Origin: Dickeya poaceiphila
GTDB taxonomy: Bacteria; Pseudomonadota; Gammaproteobacteria; Enterobacterales; Enterobacteriaceae
Length of the DNA: 64,000 nt
Direction of reading: 5' to 3'
NCBI RefSeq assembly: GCF_007858975.2
Contig: NZ_CP042220.2
Location: forward strand, 2,418,001-2,482,000
Position numbers and translations under genes: made by a program. Of the stretch, positions 41,750-53,022 are shown in pieces; the first letter of the stretch is position 1; every line of letters begins with the position of its first letter. Below the pieces are notes generated by a model. The model ran no database searches and was not told where the DNA came from. It saw only the letters and a program-made list of their open reading frames with translations.

Positions 41750-43342
41750 ATGTCGGCACAACCTTTACTTGAAATCCAGAACCTGAGTATTGCGTTTCAC
41801 AGCGGTGACCAGCAGCGACAAGTAGTTGATGGCGTCTCGCTCAGTATTGCTGCAGGCGAAACACTGGCGCTGGTTGGCGAATCCGGCTCTGGCAAAAGCG
41901 TCACCGCGCTGTCGATACTGCGTCTGCTGCCCTCGCCTGCGGTGGTCTATCCGCAAGGTGATATTCTGTTTGCCGGTGAGTCACTGCTAAACGCCAGTGA
42001 GCAACGGTTGCGCCAGATACGCGGCAACCGGATTGCGATGATCTTTCAGGAGCCGATGGTGTCGCTCAATCCGCTGCATACCATTGAAAAGCAGTTGGCG
42101 GAAGTGCTCTCGCTGCACCGGAACCTGCGCCATGAAGCGGCCCGCGGCGAAATCGTCGGTTGTCTTGAGCGCGTAGGTATTCGCCAGGCGGCGCGGCGAT
42201 TGTCGGACTTTCCCCACCAGCTTTCCGGCGGTGAACGTCAGCGGGTAATGATCGCCATGGCACTACTGACGCAACCCGATCTGTTGATTGCTGATGAGCC
42301 AACTACCGCGCTGGACGTCACTGTACAAGCGCAAATTCTGGACCTGCTCAACGAACTGAAGCAGGAACTGAACATGAGCCTGCTGTTTATCACCCACAAC
42401 CTGAATATTGTGCGTCGGCTGGCAGACCGGGTAGCCGTGATGCAGGCCGGACGTTGTGTTGAACAGAACCGCACCCGCGAGTTATTTAGCACGCCGCAAC
42501 ATCCCTATACCCAACAATTGCTGGATGCCGAACCAACCGGCGAAGCATTGCCGCTCCTCCCGGATGCCTCCACGCTGCTGGATGTCAGAGAACTGGGCGT
42601 CAGCTTCGCCATCAAACGTGGCCTGTTGCGTCGCACGGTAGGAGAAAAATCCGTGTTGCGGGCGCTCAGTTTCAGCCTGCGCCGCGGCGAAAGTATCGGG
42701 CTGGTCGGCGAGTCCGGTTCCGGCAAAAGCACCGCCGGGCTGGCGCTACTGCGATTATTACGCAGTCAGGGCGAGATCTGGTTTGATGGCCAACCGCTGC
42801 ACCGTTTTAACCGCAAGCAAATGTTGCCGTTTCGTCACCGTATTCAGGTAGTGTTTCAGGACCCAAACGGTTCGCTGAACCCTCGCCTGAACGTGGAACA
42901 GATTATTGCTGAAGGGCTACGGGTACATCACCGCTTAAGTGCGGCAGAGCAAACACAACGAGTTATCCAGACCATGCAGGAAGTCGGGCTGGACCCGGAG
43001 AGCCGTCATCGCTATCCATCAGAGTTTTCTGGCGGCCAACGCCAGCGTATTGCTATCGCCCGTGCACTGATCCTGCAACCGGAACTACTGATTCTCGATG
43101 AACCGACTTCATCGCTTGACCGCACGGTGCAGGCACAGATTCTGGCGCTGCTGAAAGCCTTGCAACAGACCCATCTACTGGCTTACCTGTTCATCAGTCA
43201 CGATCTGCACGTGGTACGCTCACTGTGCCATCAGGTGATTGTGCTGCGGCACGGCGAAGTGGTGGAGCAAGGCGGCTGTCGGCAGATCTTTGAACATCCA
43301 CAGCAGGATTACACCCGACAGTTACTTCAACTATCAGTCTGA
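41750..43342 (+). CDS. yejF: YejF, ABC peptide transporter ATPase with two domains
   Basis: 530 residues, fused Dpp D/F-like ATPases. First domain: Walker [25 protein letters not shown], Walker [13 protein letters not shown]. Second: [36 protein letters not shown]. Both sites look complete. The frame reaches 41702, but ATG 41750, one base after the yejE stop, is the family start. Last gene of yejABEF. Confidence 0.95.
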   Translation: MSAQPLLEIQNLSIAFHSGDQQRQVVDGVSLSIAAGETLALVGESGSGKSVTALSILRLLPSPAVVYPQGDILFAGESLLNASEQRLRQIRGNRIAMIFQEPMVSLNPLHTIEKQLAEVLSLHRNLRHEAARGEIVGCLERVGIRQAARRLSDFPHQLSGGERQRVMIAMALLTQPDLLIADEPTTALDVTVQAQILDLLNELKQELNMSLLFITHNLNIVRRLADRVAVMQAGRCVEQNRTRELFSTPQHPYTQQLLDAEPTGEALPLLPDASTLLDVRELGVSFAIKRGLLRRTVGEKSVLRALSFSLRRGESIGLVGESGSGKSTAGLALLRLLRSQGEIWFDGQPLHRFNRKQMLPFRHRIQVVFQDPNGSLNPRLNVEQIIAEGLRVHHRLSAAEQTQRVIQTMQEVGLDPESRHRYPSEFSGGQRQRIAIARALILQPELLILDEPTSSLDRTVQAQILALLKALQQTHLLAYLFISHDLHVVRSLCHQVIVLRHGEVVEQGGCRQIFEHPQQDYTRQLLQLSV

Positions 43343-43376
43343 TTTATCACGGCATGGCGGGAATCGATGTGATACA

Positions 43377-43398
43377 GCAGCATCGTAACCGATGCTGC
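43377..43398. repeat. Hairpin between convergent yejF and yejG
   Basis: GCAGCATCG (43377-43385) pairs with CGATGCTGC (43390-43398), loop TAAC. No T-tract on either side, so a stabilising hairpin or a weak terminator. Confidence 0.5.
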
Positions 43399-43402
43399 CG
43401 AT

Positions 43403-43747
43403 TCAGAAAGGGTATTGGGCGCACACAGATTCGGCTATCGCCACACCGACGTTTTTCAGGCGACACATCGCGGCACTTTCGTCCTGACGATACAAAAACA
43501 GGCAGGGTTCACCTTCCCACTCCACCACTGCGCATTGTAGTTGTATCTCATCCAGCGACTGGTTGAGATGGCGCATGATCTGGCGAGCCTCATCGCCGTC
43601 ATGACTGAGCAGTTTAAAACCAATCAGATAACTGTCGTCATCGGTGCTGCAAAGCGGAATCGGTTCAACTTTGATGCCAGTAAAACCCGATAACCAGCGG
43701 TAACTTTGCGGCAAGCGATGAACTACCGAAAGTTGGAGAGTATTCAC
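43403..43747 (-). CDS. yejG: YejG family protein
   Basis: 114 residues, same length as Escherichia YejG; function not well defined. Signatures: LQLSVVHRLPQSYRW, KVEPIPLC, VEWEGEPCLFLYRQDE and AMCRLKNVGVAIAE. Begins with GTG (43745-43747) after GAGGAAG. Convergent with yejF. Confidence 0.93.
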   Translation of the reverse strand: MNTLQLSVVHRLPQSYRWLSGFTGIKVEPIPLCSTDDDSYLIGFKLLSHDGDEARQIMRHLNQSLDEIQLQCAVVEWEGEPCLFLYRQDESAAMCRLKNVGVAIAESVCAQYPF

Positions 43748-44101
43748 AGCGGTCTTCCTCAGCTAAGCTGCCATAAATTCACAAAATTATAACATAAAGC
43801 GATAAGTTTTTTTGCTCTACCCCCTATTTTTATCACCACAAGAATACAAAAAAGCAACATATTTTCGTGATGAGTCCATCTCATCAGTATGACGCTCAGA
43901 TTAGTCACCGTTCAAAACGTTAACAAGATCACGATTCTGATCGATTTCGCGCTATATGTAACCTTTTATTCCCAGCACCTCAACCCATTTCTTCGAATTA
44001 TTCACTTTTGGTTCAAGATTTTTACATTTAAAGAACAACAAACGAACACTGCCAGCAATACGCTGGCAGCCCAATCAGAAAAGAGCGTTGTGAAACGAAT
44101 C
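43748..44101. other. Intergenic region between yejG and bcr
   Basis: About 350 AT-rich bases without a convincing gene. CTGCCAGC (44049-44056) with GCTGGCAG (44062-44069) is a hairpin about 33 bases past the bcr stop; on the minus strand it is followed by TGTTCGTTTGTTG, so it may be a weak bcr terminator. Confidence 0.5.
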
Positions 44102-45283
44102 TTAACGCCGACTGGCGTAGAGGAATAAACCGAGTGCCCCTGTCGAGCAGAACGCCATAGCGCTTACCATCGGCCAGGCACTATGGAAGGTCGCCTGTGA
44201 TAACAATGTGCCCACCAGCGATCCCAATCCGAAACGCATGGTACCGGCCAGCGACGACGCCGTTCCGGCCATATGGGGAAAGTCATCCAAAATCACCGCC
44301 ATTGCATTGGACGCCACCGTAGCGACACACCCTACGAATAACGCCACGCCAATCACCAGTGGAATAAATCCAAGATGGAAACCGCAGACTACAATCAGCC
44401 ATATTCCCATCGCAAACTGGATAATCAGCCCCAGCCGGAACATGAACATCGCCCCCATGCGCGCCACAATGCGGCTATTGAGCAACGTCATCAGAAACAG
44501 AAACACGATATTCAGTGCAAAGTAATACCCAAAGTGCTGGGGAGACACGCCATTCAGATCGATATATACAAACGGCCCGGCGCTCAAAAAGGCAAACATG
44601 CCGGAGAACGACAACCCGCTGGCAAACATGTAATTGAAAACACGACGATGGCGGACCAACAGGAAAAAGTTCCCCACGGTGGTACGTAAATGGAAGTGCT
44701 GCCGCCGCTCCACCGGCAAGGTTTCTTGAATGAACAACCACACCAGAATTGTCGCCACCAGCGACGCGGCAGCAATAGTCCAGAAGATAGCGTGCCAGCT
44801 AAGCCAGAACAGTAACGCACCGCCAATAATCGGTGCCAGCAGCGGCGCTACAGTCATCACCAGAATGACAAACGACATCATGCGTGAGAATTCATCCTTC
44901 GAGAACCTATCCCGCATCAACGCATTGATGACTACACTGGCCGACGCAGCCGACAAACCATGCAGAAAGCGCATATGAATCAGTTGCTCAACCGTTTGCG
45001 ACAACGCACAGGCGGCCGCTGCCAGCGTAAAAATCAGCACCCCACCCAGAATAACCGGCTTACGGCCAATACTGTCTGACATTGGGCCGTAAAAAACCTG
45101 CCCAATAGCGAAACCGAGCACATACGAACTCAGGGTCATCTGTACCCGGCCTGGATCGACCGAAAACTCTTTTGCGATCACCGGTAATGCAGGTAAATAC
45201 ATATCGATGGCGATGGGCATCAACATCGATATCAACCCCAGAATAAAAATTAGACCAACGCGCGAAGATAAGAATGGTTGCAC
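44102..45283 (-). CDS. bcr: Bcr, multidrug (bicyclomycin/sulfonamide) efflux MFS transporter
   Basis: 393 residues, 12-14 membrane segments, Bcr/CflA drug:proton antiporter. Seen: [22 protein letters not shown] with the family motif, [14 protein letters not shown] loop, [20 protein letters not shown] and GFSFSGMF-like [17 protein letters not shown]. The frame extends to a TTG at 45305-45307, but the GTG at 45281-45283 has GGAGAG eight bases ahead and gives the family length. Same place as in Escherichia. Confidence 0.9.
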   Translation of the reverse strand: MQPFLSSRVGLIFILGLISMLMPIAIDMYLPALPVIAKEFSVDPGRVQMTLSSYVLGFAIGQVFYGPMSDSIGRKPVILGGVLIFTLAAAACALSQTVEQLIHMRFLHGLSAASASVVINALMRDRFSKDEFSRMMSFVILVMTVAPLLAPIIGGALLFWLSWHAIFWTIAAASLVATILVWLFIQETLPVERRQHFHLRTTVGNFFLLVRHRRVFNYMFASGLSFSGMFAFLSAGPFVYIDLNGVSPQHFGYYFALNIVFLFLMTLLNSRIVARMGAMFMFRLGLIIQFAMGIWLIVVCGFHLGFIPLVIGVALFVGCVATVASNAMAVILDDFPHMAGTASSLAGTMRFGLGSLVGTLLSQATFHSAWPMVSAMAFCSTGALGLFLYASRR

Positions 45284-45395
45284 GAAAGCGACTCTCCAGA
45301 TAAGCAATAATTTCCCGCCACGATAGCGGCGGGCGGCAGGATGTTATCGATAGATACGGTGAAACAGAGATACGGCGAAACAACGGAGGGACAGA

Positions 45396-46094
45396 CTAGT
45401 GCCCGATACTGGCAACCTCTTGCGGCGTCAGTGGTCGATACTCGCCAGGCTCCAGCGAACCATCCAGTGTAATAGCGCCAATGCGTTCACGATGCAGCGC
45501 CACCACATGGTTACCCACCGCAGCAAACATGCGTTTTACCTGATGATAACGGCCTTCGCTGATAGTCAGCCGTACCTGATGCTCAGAAACTGGCGCAAGC
45601 GTTGCCGGGCGAGTCAGATCCTTCTCGCCGTGCAATTGCACGCCAGCCTGAAATTTCTCTGCCGTGTCCGGTGCCAGCGGCTGTTCCAGTGTCACCAGAT
45701 AAGTTTTTTCGCAGTGGTGTTTCGGAGAGGTAATACGATGTGACCACTGACCGTCGTCGGTCAGCAGTACCAGACCGCTGGTATCGATGTCCAACCGTCC
45801 GGCGGCGTGCAGTTTGTGTGCCACCGGTTCATCGATAAAATACAAAATCGTCGGGTGATCAGGGTCGTCGGTTGAGCACACATACCCTTGCGGCTTATTG
45901 AGCATGAAATAACGCGGCCCGTTCTGCTGTTCGAGCACATTATCGTCAAACGCCACTTCATGTTCCGGCAGCAGTTTGAATGCCCCATTTTTTATCACTT
46001 CACCGTTTACCGTCACACGCTGTGCACGCAGCTCGCGCGCTACCAGCGAACGGCTGATCCCCAACTGCTGGGAAAGAAATTTATCCAATCGCAT
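45396..46094 (-). CDS. rsuA: RsuA, 16S rRNA pseudouridine(516) synthase
   Basis: 232 residues. N-terminal S4 RNA-binding domain (1 to about 60), then the pseudouridine synthase core with catalytic aspartate in [17 protein letters not shown] and [15 protein letters not shown]. Modifies U516 of 16S rRNA. An in-frame GTG at 46119 precedes, but ATG 46092-46094 ([11 protein letters not shown]) equals the Escherichia start. Confidence 0.95.
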   Translation of the reverse strand: MRLDKFLSQQLGISRSLVARELRAQRVTVNGEVIKNGAFKLLPEHEVAFDDNVLEQQNGPRYFMLNKPQGYVCSTDDPDHPTILYFIDEPVAHKLHAAGRLDIDTSGLVLLTDDGQWSHRITSPKHHCEKTYLVTLEQPLAPDTAEKFQAGVQLHGEKDLTRPATLAPVSEHQVRLTISEGRYHQVKRMFAAVGNHVVALHRERIGAITLDGSLEPGEYRPLTPQEVASIGH

Positions 46095-46370
46095 TAATGA
46101 ATTGCTGCCTATGGTCGTCACACATTACCGATCAGGCGCAACGCCGAGCATCGCCTGATAGGAAAAGGTATCGGCTTTCATATCAGATCTTTCACATCAG
46201 ATATTGATATAAACCGCCTGTTGATACTGTTTAAAAGAGCATAATAAAAGCAACTTTACTCTTTTTCCGTCCTGACGGTTATCAGTCAGAAAATGAAATA
46301 AAGAGTACATACCCGTCATCTCGCCACATCGGCGATGATTCATCACCCGATAATTATCAGGAGACCTATT

Positions 46371-46610
46371 ATGTCATCGATTCACGGTCATGAAGTATTA
46401 CATATGATGATGGCTGCCGACAGATCCTTTACCACCGATGAACTGATTGCCGCCATTGAAGCGCATTTTGGCTGCAATGCCCGCTTTCATACCTGTTCCG
46501 CCACCGATATGACCGCTGCCGGGCTGGTGCAATTTCTGGCTGACAAAGGCAAATTCATTGCGCAAGATAACGGCTTTACCACCCACGAAAGCAAAATCTG
46601 CCGCCACTAA
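46371..46610 (+). CDS. yecH: YecH-family metal-binding protein
   Basis: 79 residues. DUF2492/YecH family: [27 protein letters not shown], closing KICRH. Conserved His and Cys residues suggest metal binding; function unknown. ATG 46371 follows CAGGAG at eight bases, preferred over the in-frame start at 46335. Its stop TAATG overlaps the radD start, so the pair is translationally coupled here, although the two are apart in Escherichia. Confidence 0.9.
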   Translation: MSSIHGHEVLHMMMAADRSFTTDELIAAIEAHFGCNARFHTCSATDMTAAGLVQFLADKGKFIAQDNGFTTHESKICRH

Positions 46611-48385
46611 TGTCATTTACACTGCGCCCGTACCAACAAGAAGCGGTTGACGCCACCCTTACCTACTTTCGCCAGCATACTGCTCCGGCGGTAATCGTTT
46701 TGCCTACCGGTGCCGGCAAAAGCCTGGTGATTGCCGAGCTGGCACGGTTGGCGCGTGGACGGGTATTGGTACTGGCGCATGTCAAGGAACTGGTAGAGCA
46801 GAATCACGCTAAATATTGCGCACTGGGCTTGCAGGCGGATATTTTCGCCGCCGGGCTTAATCAGCACGACAGCGAAGGCAAAGTGGTGTTTGGCAGTGTG
46901 CAGTCTGTGGCGCGGCATTCCGACAAATTTGATGCCGCCTTCTCGTTGTTGATCGTCGATGAATGCCACCGCATTAGTGACGATGAAAACAGCCAATACC
47001 AACAAATCATCCAGCAGTTGCAACAGGCCAATCCCCAGTTGCGGCTACTGGGATTGACCGCTACCCCTTATCGTATGGGTCAGGGCTGGATCTATCAGTA
47101 CCATTATCACGGCATGATCCGCGGCGACGATAGCTGCCTGTTCCGCGACTGCATCTACGAATTACCGTTGCGCTACATGATCCGACACGGTTTTCTGGTG
47201 CCGCCGCAGCGATTGGATATGCCGGTGGTGCAGTATGACTTCAGCCAACTGGCGGCGCGCAGCAACGGATTGTTCGGCAATGGATCGTTCAGCGATGCGG
47301 AGCTGAACCGGGAGCTAACGCGTCAGCAGCGAGTCACGCCGCATATCGTCCGTCAAATTACGCAGTACGCCGCTAACCGGCGAGGCGTGATGATTTTCGC
47401 CGCCACGGTTGAACACGCACGGGAAATTGAAGGGTTATTGCCAGTTGGCGAGGCCGCGCTTATCAGCGGTGAAACACCCACACCACAGCGGGATGCGCTG
47501 ATCGTCGCCTTCAAACAGCAACAGTTGCGCTATCTGGTTAACGTCTCGGTGCTGACGACGGGCTTTGATGCACCGCACGTCGATGTGATCGCTATTTTGC
47601 GCCCGACCGAATCCGTCAGCCTTTATCAGCAAATTATTGGTCGTGGCTTGCGTCTGTTCCCCGGTAAAACCGACTGTCTGATACTGGATTACGCCGGCAA
47701 TCCGTTTGATCTCTACACCCCTGAAGTCGGCCACAGCAAACCGCACAGCGATAGCCAGCCGGTGCAGGTATTCTGTCCACAATGTGGTTTCGCCAACCTG
47801 TTCTGGGGAAAATGTACCGCCGATGGCAGTGTGATCGAGCATTATGGCCGCCGCTGCCAGGGATGGCAGGCGGACGAACAAGAGCGGAGGCAACAATGCG
47901 ATTACCGCTTTCGTTTCAAAAGCTGCCCACACTGTGGCGCGGAAAACGATATCGCCGCGCGACGCTGCCAGACCTGCGATGAAGTACTGGTAGACCCAGA
48001 CGACATGCTGAAAGCGGCGCTGAAACTGAAAGACGCGCTGGTACTGCGCTGCAGCGGCATGAACCTGCAATACGGTATCGATGCCAAAGGTGAATGGTTG
48101 CGCGTCACTTACTACGATGAAGACGGCGCGGATGTCAGCGAACGTTTCCGGCTGCACACTCCCGCTCAGCGCAATGCGTTTAACCATGTTTTTCTGCGGG
48201 TGCATCAACGTGCGCCCGGCGTCCCGTTCCATTGGCAACGCGCCGACGACGTGGTGGCCCAGCAGGCATTGCTGCGTGCACCGGACTTCGTGGTGGCACG
48301 CCTGCAGGGCAAATTTTGGCAGGTGCGGGAAAAACTGTTCGATTATCAGGGCCGCTATCGCCGCGCCCATGAACTGCGCGGCTAA
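46610..48385 (+). CDS. radD: RadD (YejH), DEAD/DEAH-type helicase
   Basis: 591 residues, superfamily 2 ATPase acting in DNA recombination and repair. Seen: Walker [14 protein letters not shown] box in [19 protein letters not shown], helicase C motif [15 protein letters not shown] and QIIGRGLR, and two C-terminal cysteine pairs, CPQCGF and [16 protein letters not shown], which probably bind zinc. Starts by a one-base overlap with yecH. Confidence 0.93.
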   Translation: MSFTLRPYQQEAVDATLTYFRQHTAPAVIVLPTGAGKSLVIAELARLARGRVLVLAHVKELVEQNHAKYCALGLQADIFAAGLNQHDSEGKVVFGSVQSVARHSDKFDAAFSLLIVDECHRISDDENSQYQQIIQQLQQANPQLRLLGLTATPYRMGQGWIYQYHYHGMIRGDDSCLFRDCIYELPLRYMIRHGFLVPPQRLDMPVVQYDFSQLAARSNGLFGNGSFSDAELNRELTRQQRVTPHIVRQITQYAANRRGVMIFAATVEHAREIEGLLPVGEAALISGETPTPQRDALIVAFKQQQLRYLVNVSVLTTGFDAPHVDVIAILRPTESVSLYQQIIGRGLRLFPGKTDCLILDYAGNPFDLYTPEVGHSKPHSDSQPVQVFCPQCGFANLFWGKCTADGSVIEHYGRRCQGWQADEQERRQQCDYRFRFKSCPHCGAENDIAARRCQTCDEVLVDPDDMLKAALKLKDALVLRCSGMNLQYGIDAKGEWLRVTYYDEDGADVSERFRLHTPAQRNAFNHVFLRVHQRAPGVPFHWQRADDVVAQQALLRAPDFVVARLQGKFWQVREKLFDYQGRYRRAHELRG

Positions 48386-48477
48386 TTCCGCTATGGTTTT
48401 ATTTGCCCGCGCCACCATATTCCGCTAGAATCTCGCCCGCTTTTATTTCGAATAACCGTATCCGTTATTTAAACCAA

Positions 48478-48544
48478 AAGCAGGGTTATCCTGCCTGTTG
48501 CTGGGTCGCCTGTAACAGGGTCATTTTATTAAGTAGAGAAAGCA
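48478..48544 (+). promoter_or_regulatory. Structured leader of rplY, possible autoregulatory site
   Basis: GCAGG (48480-48484) pairs with CCTGC (48490-48494) and CCTGTT (48494-48499) with AACAGG (48514-48519), giving adjacent hairpins just ahead of rplY. Autogenous control of rplY by L25 through its leader is reported for gammaproteobacteria (from memory); the fit to that structure was not tested. Confidence 0.45.
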
Positions 48545-48832
48545 ATGATTACTATCAACGCAGAAGTACGTAAAGAGCAGGGTAAGGGTGCGAGCCGCCG
48601 CCTGCGCACTACCGGTAAATTCCCCGCTATCGTTTACGGTGGCAGCGAAGCACCGGTTTCCATCGAACTGGACCACGATATCGTTAAAAACCTGGAAGAT
48701 CGTAACAGCGAAGCGCTGTACGGTGAAATCGCTCTGGTTATCGATGGCAAAGAAACTAAAGTAAAAATCCAGGCTGTTCAGCGTCATCCGTTCAAGCCGA
48801 AACTGACTCACATCGACTTCGTTCGCGTGTAA
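48545..48832 (+). CDS. rplY: 50S ribosomal protein L25
   Basis: 95 residues, the short gammaproteobacterial bL25 form that binds 5S rRNA loop E. Seen: [35 protein letters not shown], and a closing [18 protein letters not shown] 48545. Followed by a strong terminator. Confidence 0.98.
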   Translation: MITINAEVRKEQGKGASRRLRTTGKFPAIVYGGSEAPVSIELDHDIVKNLEDRNSEALYGEIALVIDGKETKVKIQAVQRHPFKPKLTHIDFVRV

Positions 48833-48861
48833 TTACACAAACAACGTTTCGACGAGCCAGC

Positions 48862-48897
48862 AAAAACGCCGCACACCCTGTGCGGCGTTTTTGTTTT
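48862..48897 (+). terminator. Terminator of rplY
   Basis: AAAAACGCCGCAC (48862-48874) pairs with GTGCGGCGTTTTT (48880-48892), then GTTTTC. Confidence 0.94.
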
Positions 48898-48958
48898 CTC
48901 CCATCGACAGATTCCTGCTATCTTGCCAGAACGCCACCCTACTTATCGTGTTCCACTC

Positions 48959-48999
48959 CAAAAAAAACGCCACCGCCATCAATATAATGGCGGTAGCGT
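48959..48999 (-). terminator. Terminator of the YhjX-type transporter gene
   Basis: ACGCCACCGCCAT (48967-48979) pairs with ATGGCGGTAGCGT (48987-48999) with one mismatch; on the minus strand an eight-T run follows. Confidence 0.9.
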
Positions 49000-49024
49000 G
49001 ACTATACGCATTCAGGTGAACTTA

Positions 49025-50242
49025 TCAGGCGTGACTACCCTGTGGAAGTAATGGCGTATCCTGCTCGTGCGGCGCTTTCGGCGGCTGGATGCACAGGGTT
49101 ATTACCAACGAGACTACCGACAGCAGCGCAATAGCGATAAAGGTACTGTGGAATCCACCCAACGCGGCGGCGATAAAGGAACCGGCCAATGGGCCTAAAC
49201 CAAATCCCTGATAAATCAGCCCGTAGTTTTTACTGTGATGTTTCAGGCCAAAGAAATCAGCCACAATTGCCGGATAGACGGTAATATTCCCGCCAAAACA
49301 GAAAGCTACTGCCCCTGTGCACAGGAAGAACGTCATGGCATTCAACGGCAGGAAGGCCATTACCGTCACCGCCAATGCCGTCACCAGCAGCGTAAAGTTC
49401 AACACCCGCAAACGTCCCACGTTGTCAGACAAATAACCCAGAATCAGCCGACCCGCGGTATTGCAAATCGCAATCGCCGATACCGCGCTGGCAGCCGTCA
49501 CTGCATCCAGCCCCGCCATTTTCACGCCAATATCCTTCACAATGCCGATCAGATACAGCCCACTCATGCAGGAGGTAAAGAACACCACAAACAGCAGCCA
49601 GGCTTCTTTACGACGCAACATCTCACTGACAGTAAAGTTGACGTTACCGCCCTGAGCCGTTGCCTGAGCGGGTTGTACCGGAGCATCGTTCAACAGCATG
49701 GCACCGCCGGTAATCATCAGCAAAGCCATTATCCCCCACCAGAAGAAAGTCTGGGACACACCGACCTGTGCCAGCAACGCGCTGTTGATGTACTTGAACA
49801 CCAGACTGCCGGTCCCGTACGCACCGACCGAAATCCCGGCAATCACGCCTTTACGATTCGGGAACCATTTAATCAAATTAGATAACGTAGTGATGTAAGC
49901 GCTGCCGTCGGCAAAACCCACCACCACCCCTATCAACAACCATAACATCGGCAACGACGACACCCTGGACGTCGCCATCAGTGCGGCACCCAGCACCAGA
50001 CCGGCGATAAGCGTCAGCTTGCGGATACCGATGCGTTCCTGGATACGCCCGGCAAACAGTGTGGCAAACGCCAGAAAAAAGCTGGTGAGGGAAAAGGTCG
50101 TCGCTACGGAACTGAGCGGCCAGTTGAATTTGTCAACCAGCGGCTGATTGTAAAGACTCCAGGTGTATATGGTCCCCAACCCCATTTGGGCCAGGATGGT
50201 CCCGGCAACAATAATGCCGCGATTGACTGGTTTTCCGTTCAT
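49025..50242 (-). CDS. YhjX-type MFS transporter (oxalate/formate antiporter family), probable YpdB target
   Basis: 405 residues, 12 membrane segments, OFA family. Matches: GTIYTWSLYNQPL in TM1, GRIQERIGIRK loop, GFADGSAYITTLSNLIKWFPNRKGVIAG, SCMSGLYLIGIVKDI. In Escherichia YhjX is a pyruvate-induced transporter activated by the YpdA/YpdB system. Here its promoter contains a YpdB-type direct repeat and ypdB-ypdA are the next genes, so a yhjX equivalent is likely; Escherichia has yhjX elsewhere. ATG 50240-50242 follows GAGG at eight bases; the frame continues to 50329 without a good start. Substrate is inferred. Confidence 0.82.
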   Translation of the reverse strand: MNGKPVNRGIIVAGTILAQMGLGTIYTWSLYNQPLVDKFNWPLSSVATTFSLTSFFLAFATLFAGRIQERIGIRKLTLIAGLVLGAALMATSRVSSLPMLWLLIGVVVGFADGSAYITTLSNLIKWFPNRKGVIAGISVGAYGTGSLVFKYINSALLAQVGVSQTFFWWGIMALLMITGGAMLLNDAPVQPAQATAQGGNVNFTVSEMLRRKEAWLLFVVFFTSCMSGLYLIGIVKDIGVKMAGLDAVTAASAVSAIAICNTAGRLILGYLSDNVGRLRVLNFTLLVTALAVTVMAFLPLNAMTFFLCTGAVAFCFGGNITVYPAIVADFFGLKHHSKNYGLIYQGFGLGPLAGSFIAAALGGFHSTFIAIALLSVVSLVITLCIQPPKAPHEQDTPLLPQGSHA

Positions 50243-50344
50243 AACGGTAGCCTCGATTTTTCTGGTGTGAACACAAAGCTGGCAAAGTGGCCAGCGAATG
50301 GCACCAGTATAAATAGGGGCGATAACCACAGATTTACTAACGGC

Positions 50345-50375
50345 ATGAACGGCATGAATCAGGGAATGAAATGCA
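50345..50375 (-). promoter_or_regulatory. YpdB-type direct repeat upstream of the transporter
   Basis: On the minus strand TGCATTTCAT (50375-50366) and TGCCGTTCAT (50354-50345) are separated by exactly 11 bases. The known Escherichia YpdB site is two GGCATTTCAT repeats 11 bases apart; matches are 9 and 7 of 10. It lies about 100 bases before the transporter start. Confidence 0.75.
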
Positions 50376-50427
50376 CCCAGAACGGTATGGATGCACGTTT
50401 TAATGTCCGACGTCTGACCTCTTACCG

Positions 50428-51165
50428 CTACAATCGCATCAGTTGGCGAAATTCGCGCACTTTACTGCGACTGACCGGCACCTGAAAATCCAGATCGCTC
50501 AGTTTGAGGATATAGGTGTTGTTGAACCAGGGTTCGATCTCGCGGATCTTGCTCAAATTAACGCAGTATGACCGGTGGCATCGGAAGAAATACGCTTCCG
50601 GCAACCGGCTACAGAACTCGCTTATGTTCATCGACATCACGAATTCATCACGCCGGGTATAGACAAAGGTCAGTTTTTCATGGGATTCGGCGTAATAAAT
50701 ATCATGAATGTTGGTGACGATAATCCGCTTATCCTTCACCAGATTGATGGTCATTGGCGCCGGACGGTTACTGTCACTGCCGGTATGAGCAGGTGATTGC
50801 TGTTGCTGCCACGCCGCTTCAAGCTTCTGCAACATGCCGATAATCCGGGTTTCATGATAAGGCTTGAGGATATAGTCGAACGCCTCCAGCTCAAATGCCT
50901 CAACCGCATGATTTTTATACGCAGTAATGAAAACAATCAACGGCTTATGGGCAAACTGGCTGATGTTTTTCGCCAGCATGACCCCATCCAGCGAGGGAAT
51001 ATTGATATCAAGGAAGATCGCATCGACCCGGTTATCTTGCAGATATTTCAATACGTCGAGGCCATCATCAAATACAGCATCTATCTCTATCTGACTGTGT
51101 TGTTTGATAAGCCAGCTCAATTCCTGCTGCGCCAGAAATTCATCTTCAACAATGATCGCTTTCAT
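50428..51165 (-). CDS. ypdB: YpdB, LytTR-type response regulator
   Basis: 245 residues. Receiver domain about 1-120 with phosphoacceptor Asp53 in FLDINIP; LytTR DNA-binding domain about 145-243 (NLVKDKRIIV, FFRCHRSYCVNL, EIEPWFNNTYIL). Very close to Escherichia YpdB, more than to BtsR. The frame extends to 51192; ATG 51165 after AGGAGAAAAGC is the family start. 23 bases after the ypdA stop on the same strand, so ypdA-ypdB form one operon, with the transporter further down. Confidence 0.94.
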   Translation of the reverse strand: MKAIIVEDEFLAQQELSWLIKQHSQIEIDAVFDDGLDVLKYLQDNRVDAIFLDINIPSLDGVMLAKNISQFAHKPLIVFITAYKNHAVEAFELEAFDYILKPYHETRIIGMLQKLEAAWQQQQSPAHTGSDSNRPAPMTINLVKDKRIIVTNIHDIYYAESHEKLTFVYTRRDEFVMSMNISEFCSRLPEAYFFRCHRSYCVNLSKIREIEPWFNNTYILKLSDLDFQVPVSRSKVREFRQLMRL

Positions 51166-51188
51166 GCTTTTCTCCTGCCGCAGCCTGT

Positions 51189-52889
51189 TCACGAGGGAAA
51201 CGCCACCGTGCTGTCTGCACGATTAACGTTGTCACGGGTAATAAAAAATTCGATTTCCGTGCCGGGGTTAAGTCGGTGAATCCGCAGCCCTTCGCCATAC
51301 AGCAGTTTGATCCGGTGATGGACATTGAGCAGACCAATCTTGTTGCCCGGCAGTTCATTACGCTCAACGCGAGCTATCACCTCGTCACTGATGCCGCTGC
51401 CGGTATCCCGCACCGCGATCCGAATGCGTTCCCCCTGCTCCTGAATGCTCAGCGTCACCACGCCTTTACCTTTACAAGGGCGGATGCCGTGTATAATCGC
51501 GTTTTCAATCAGCGGCTGAATCAGCAGGCTGGGAATATGACAACTCACCTCTTCATCAATGGCGTAAATCACTGTCAGTTTGTCGCCAAAACGGGCCTGC
51601 TCAATGGCGATATAATCCTTGACCTGATAGAGTTCGCTTTTAATATCAATCAGTTCTTCGTCATTGCGCTCCAGATTGTAACGCAGGTAGCGCGACAGGT
51701 TGATAATCAGCTGACGCGCCGTATCCGGGTTCAGCCGAATGGAAGTAGAGATAGCGTTAAGCGCATTGAACAGAAAATGCGGATTGATTTTGCTTTGCAG
51801 CGCCCGTAACTCAGCGCGGTTCGCCATGTCACGCAACTGCTCAGCCCGTGAGACTTCGAGCTGGGTGGAAATAATCTGCGACAACCCAATCGCCATCTCT
51901 TTCAGCGACCAGGTAATGCGGTGTGCCCGTTGGTAATAGATTTTTAGCGTACCGGTCACTTCACCTTTTTCCCGCAACGGAATCACAATCATCGAATGAA
52001 TTTCCGGGGTGCGGTACGCTTCATCATTATTTTTGATGATGATTTTTCCACTCTTTAGCGCCAGTTGCGTTGTCGGGCTGAGGTCGCGATCACCACTGTG
52101 ATAATTCTCTTCCCCTACCCCAACGTAGGCCAGCACCTGCGTGGTATTGGTGATCGCCACCGCATCGGCATGGATGTCGCGGCAGATAATATCGCATACC
52201 GCACTCAGCGACTGACTATTGATGTGGCGGAACAGCGGCAATGTCTTGTTGGCGATATCCAGCGCCAGCTTGGCTTGCCGGGCGGCAATCGCCTCCTTTT
52301 CCCCTTCCACGCTACGCACCAGCAATACAATCAATCCAATACTGACCGCCCCCAGAATCATCGGAATCGCAATATGAGCGACAATATCCAGCCCCAGAGA
52401 AAATGGCCGCGCCCACAGCACCACCAGCAACATAGTCAGCGACTCGCACAACATACCGCCAGCAATACCCACGCTCCAGTGACGATCACGCGGGATGCGG
52501 CGGTGAATCCAGGCAGAGATAAACCCGGCCACCATACTGGTGATCAGGCAAGGCACCGACGTAATACCATGAATATCGATAAGATAACGGTGAACACCGG
52601 CGATCACGCCGGTGGTGATGCCGACCCATGGCCCGAACAGGATACCGCCGGATATCACCGCTACCACGCGCACATTCACCAATGACCCTTCCACATTGAT
52701 GCCGGACCAGGTGCTAAACAGCGCGAACAGCGAAAAGATGGCGGTGACTACCGCCAGGTCAAAGCGGGAATGCTCATCCTGCTGAAGCAACTGACGAAAA
52801 TGTCGCGTCCGCGTCAGGAAAAACAGGCAAATAAGCATCAGCGCCGCACGGTCATACACCGCCAGCAGCATGTCAAAAGTCGAACGCAC
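51189..52889 (-). CDS. ypdA: YpdA, LytS-type sensor kinase
   Basis: 566 residues. N-terminal 5TM-Lyt membrane sensor (about 1-175), GAF domain (about 215-345), His kinase domain with phospho-His in [13 protein letters not shown], and ATPase domain with the glycine-rich segment RDTGSGI. Responds to pyruvate in Escherichia with YpdB. A TTG at 52905-52907 opens the frame; the GTG at 52887-52889 ([18 protein letters not shown]) matches the Escherichia start better, so the exact start is uncertain. Confidence 0.92.
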   Translation of the reverse strand: MRSTFDMLLAVYDRAALMLICLFFLTRTRHFRQLLQQDEHSRFDLAVVTAIFSLFALFSTWSGINVEGSLVNVRVVAVISGGILFGPWVGITTGVIAGVHRYLIDIHGITSVPCLITSMVAGFISAWIHRRIPRDRHWSVGIAGGMLCESLTMLLVVLWARPFSLGLDIVAHIAIPMILGAVSIGLIVLLVRSVEGEKEAIAARQAKLALDIANKTLPLFRHINSQSLSAVCDIICRDIHADAVAITNTTQVLAYVGVGEENYHSGDRDLSPTTQLALKSGKIIIKNNDEAYRTPEIHSMIVIPLREKGEVTGTLKIYYQRAHRITWSLKEMAIGLSQIISTQLEVSRAEQLRDMANRAELRALQSKINPHFLFNALNAISTSIRLNPDTARQLIINLSRYLRYNLERNDEELIDIKSELYQVKDYIAIEQARFGDKLTVIYAIDEEVSCHIPSLLIQPLIENAIIHGIRPCKGKGVVTLSIQEQGERIRIAVRDTGSGISDEVIARVERNELPGNKIGLLNVHHRIKLLYGEGLRIHRLNPGTEIEFFITRDNVNRADSTVAFPS

Positions 52890-53022
52890 GGGAATCTCAC
52901 AACACAAGCAGCCGAGTACCCATCATAAAACAGTGGGCAAGTGTGGCCAAACCAGTTTACAGGCAGGAATCACCCTGCCTGTACGCGCCGTCACCAGAAA
53001 AAGGTAAGCTGGGAAGGAAAAA

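Noticed and set aside
47435..48418. 327-codon open frame on the minus strand opposite radD
   Set aside because: Antisense to radD, no ribosome site or recognisable motif.
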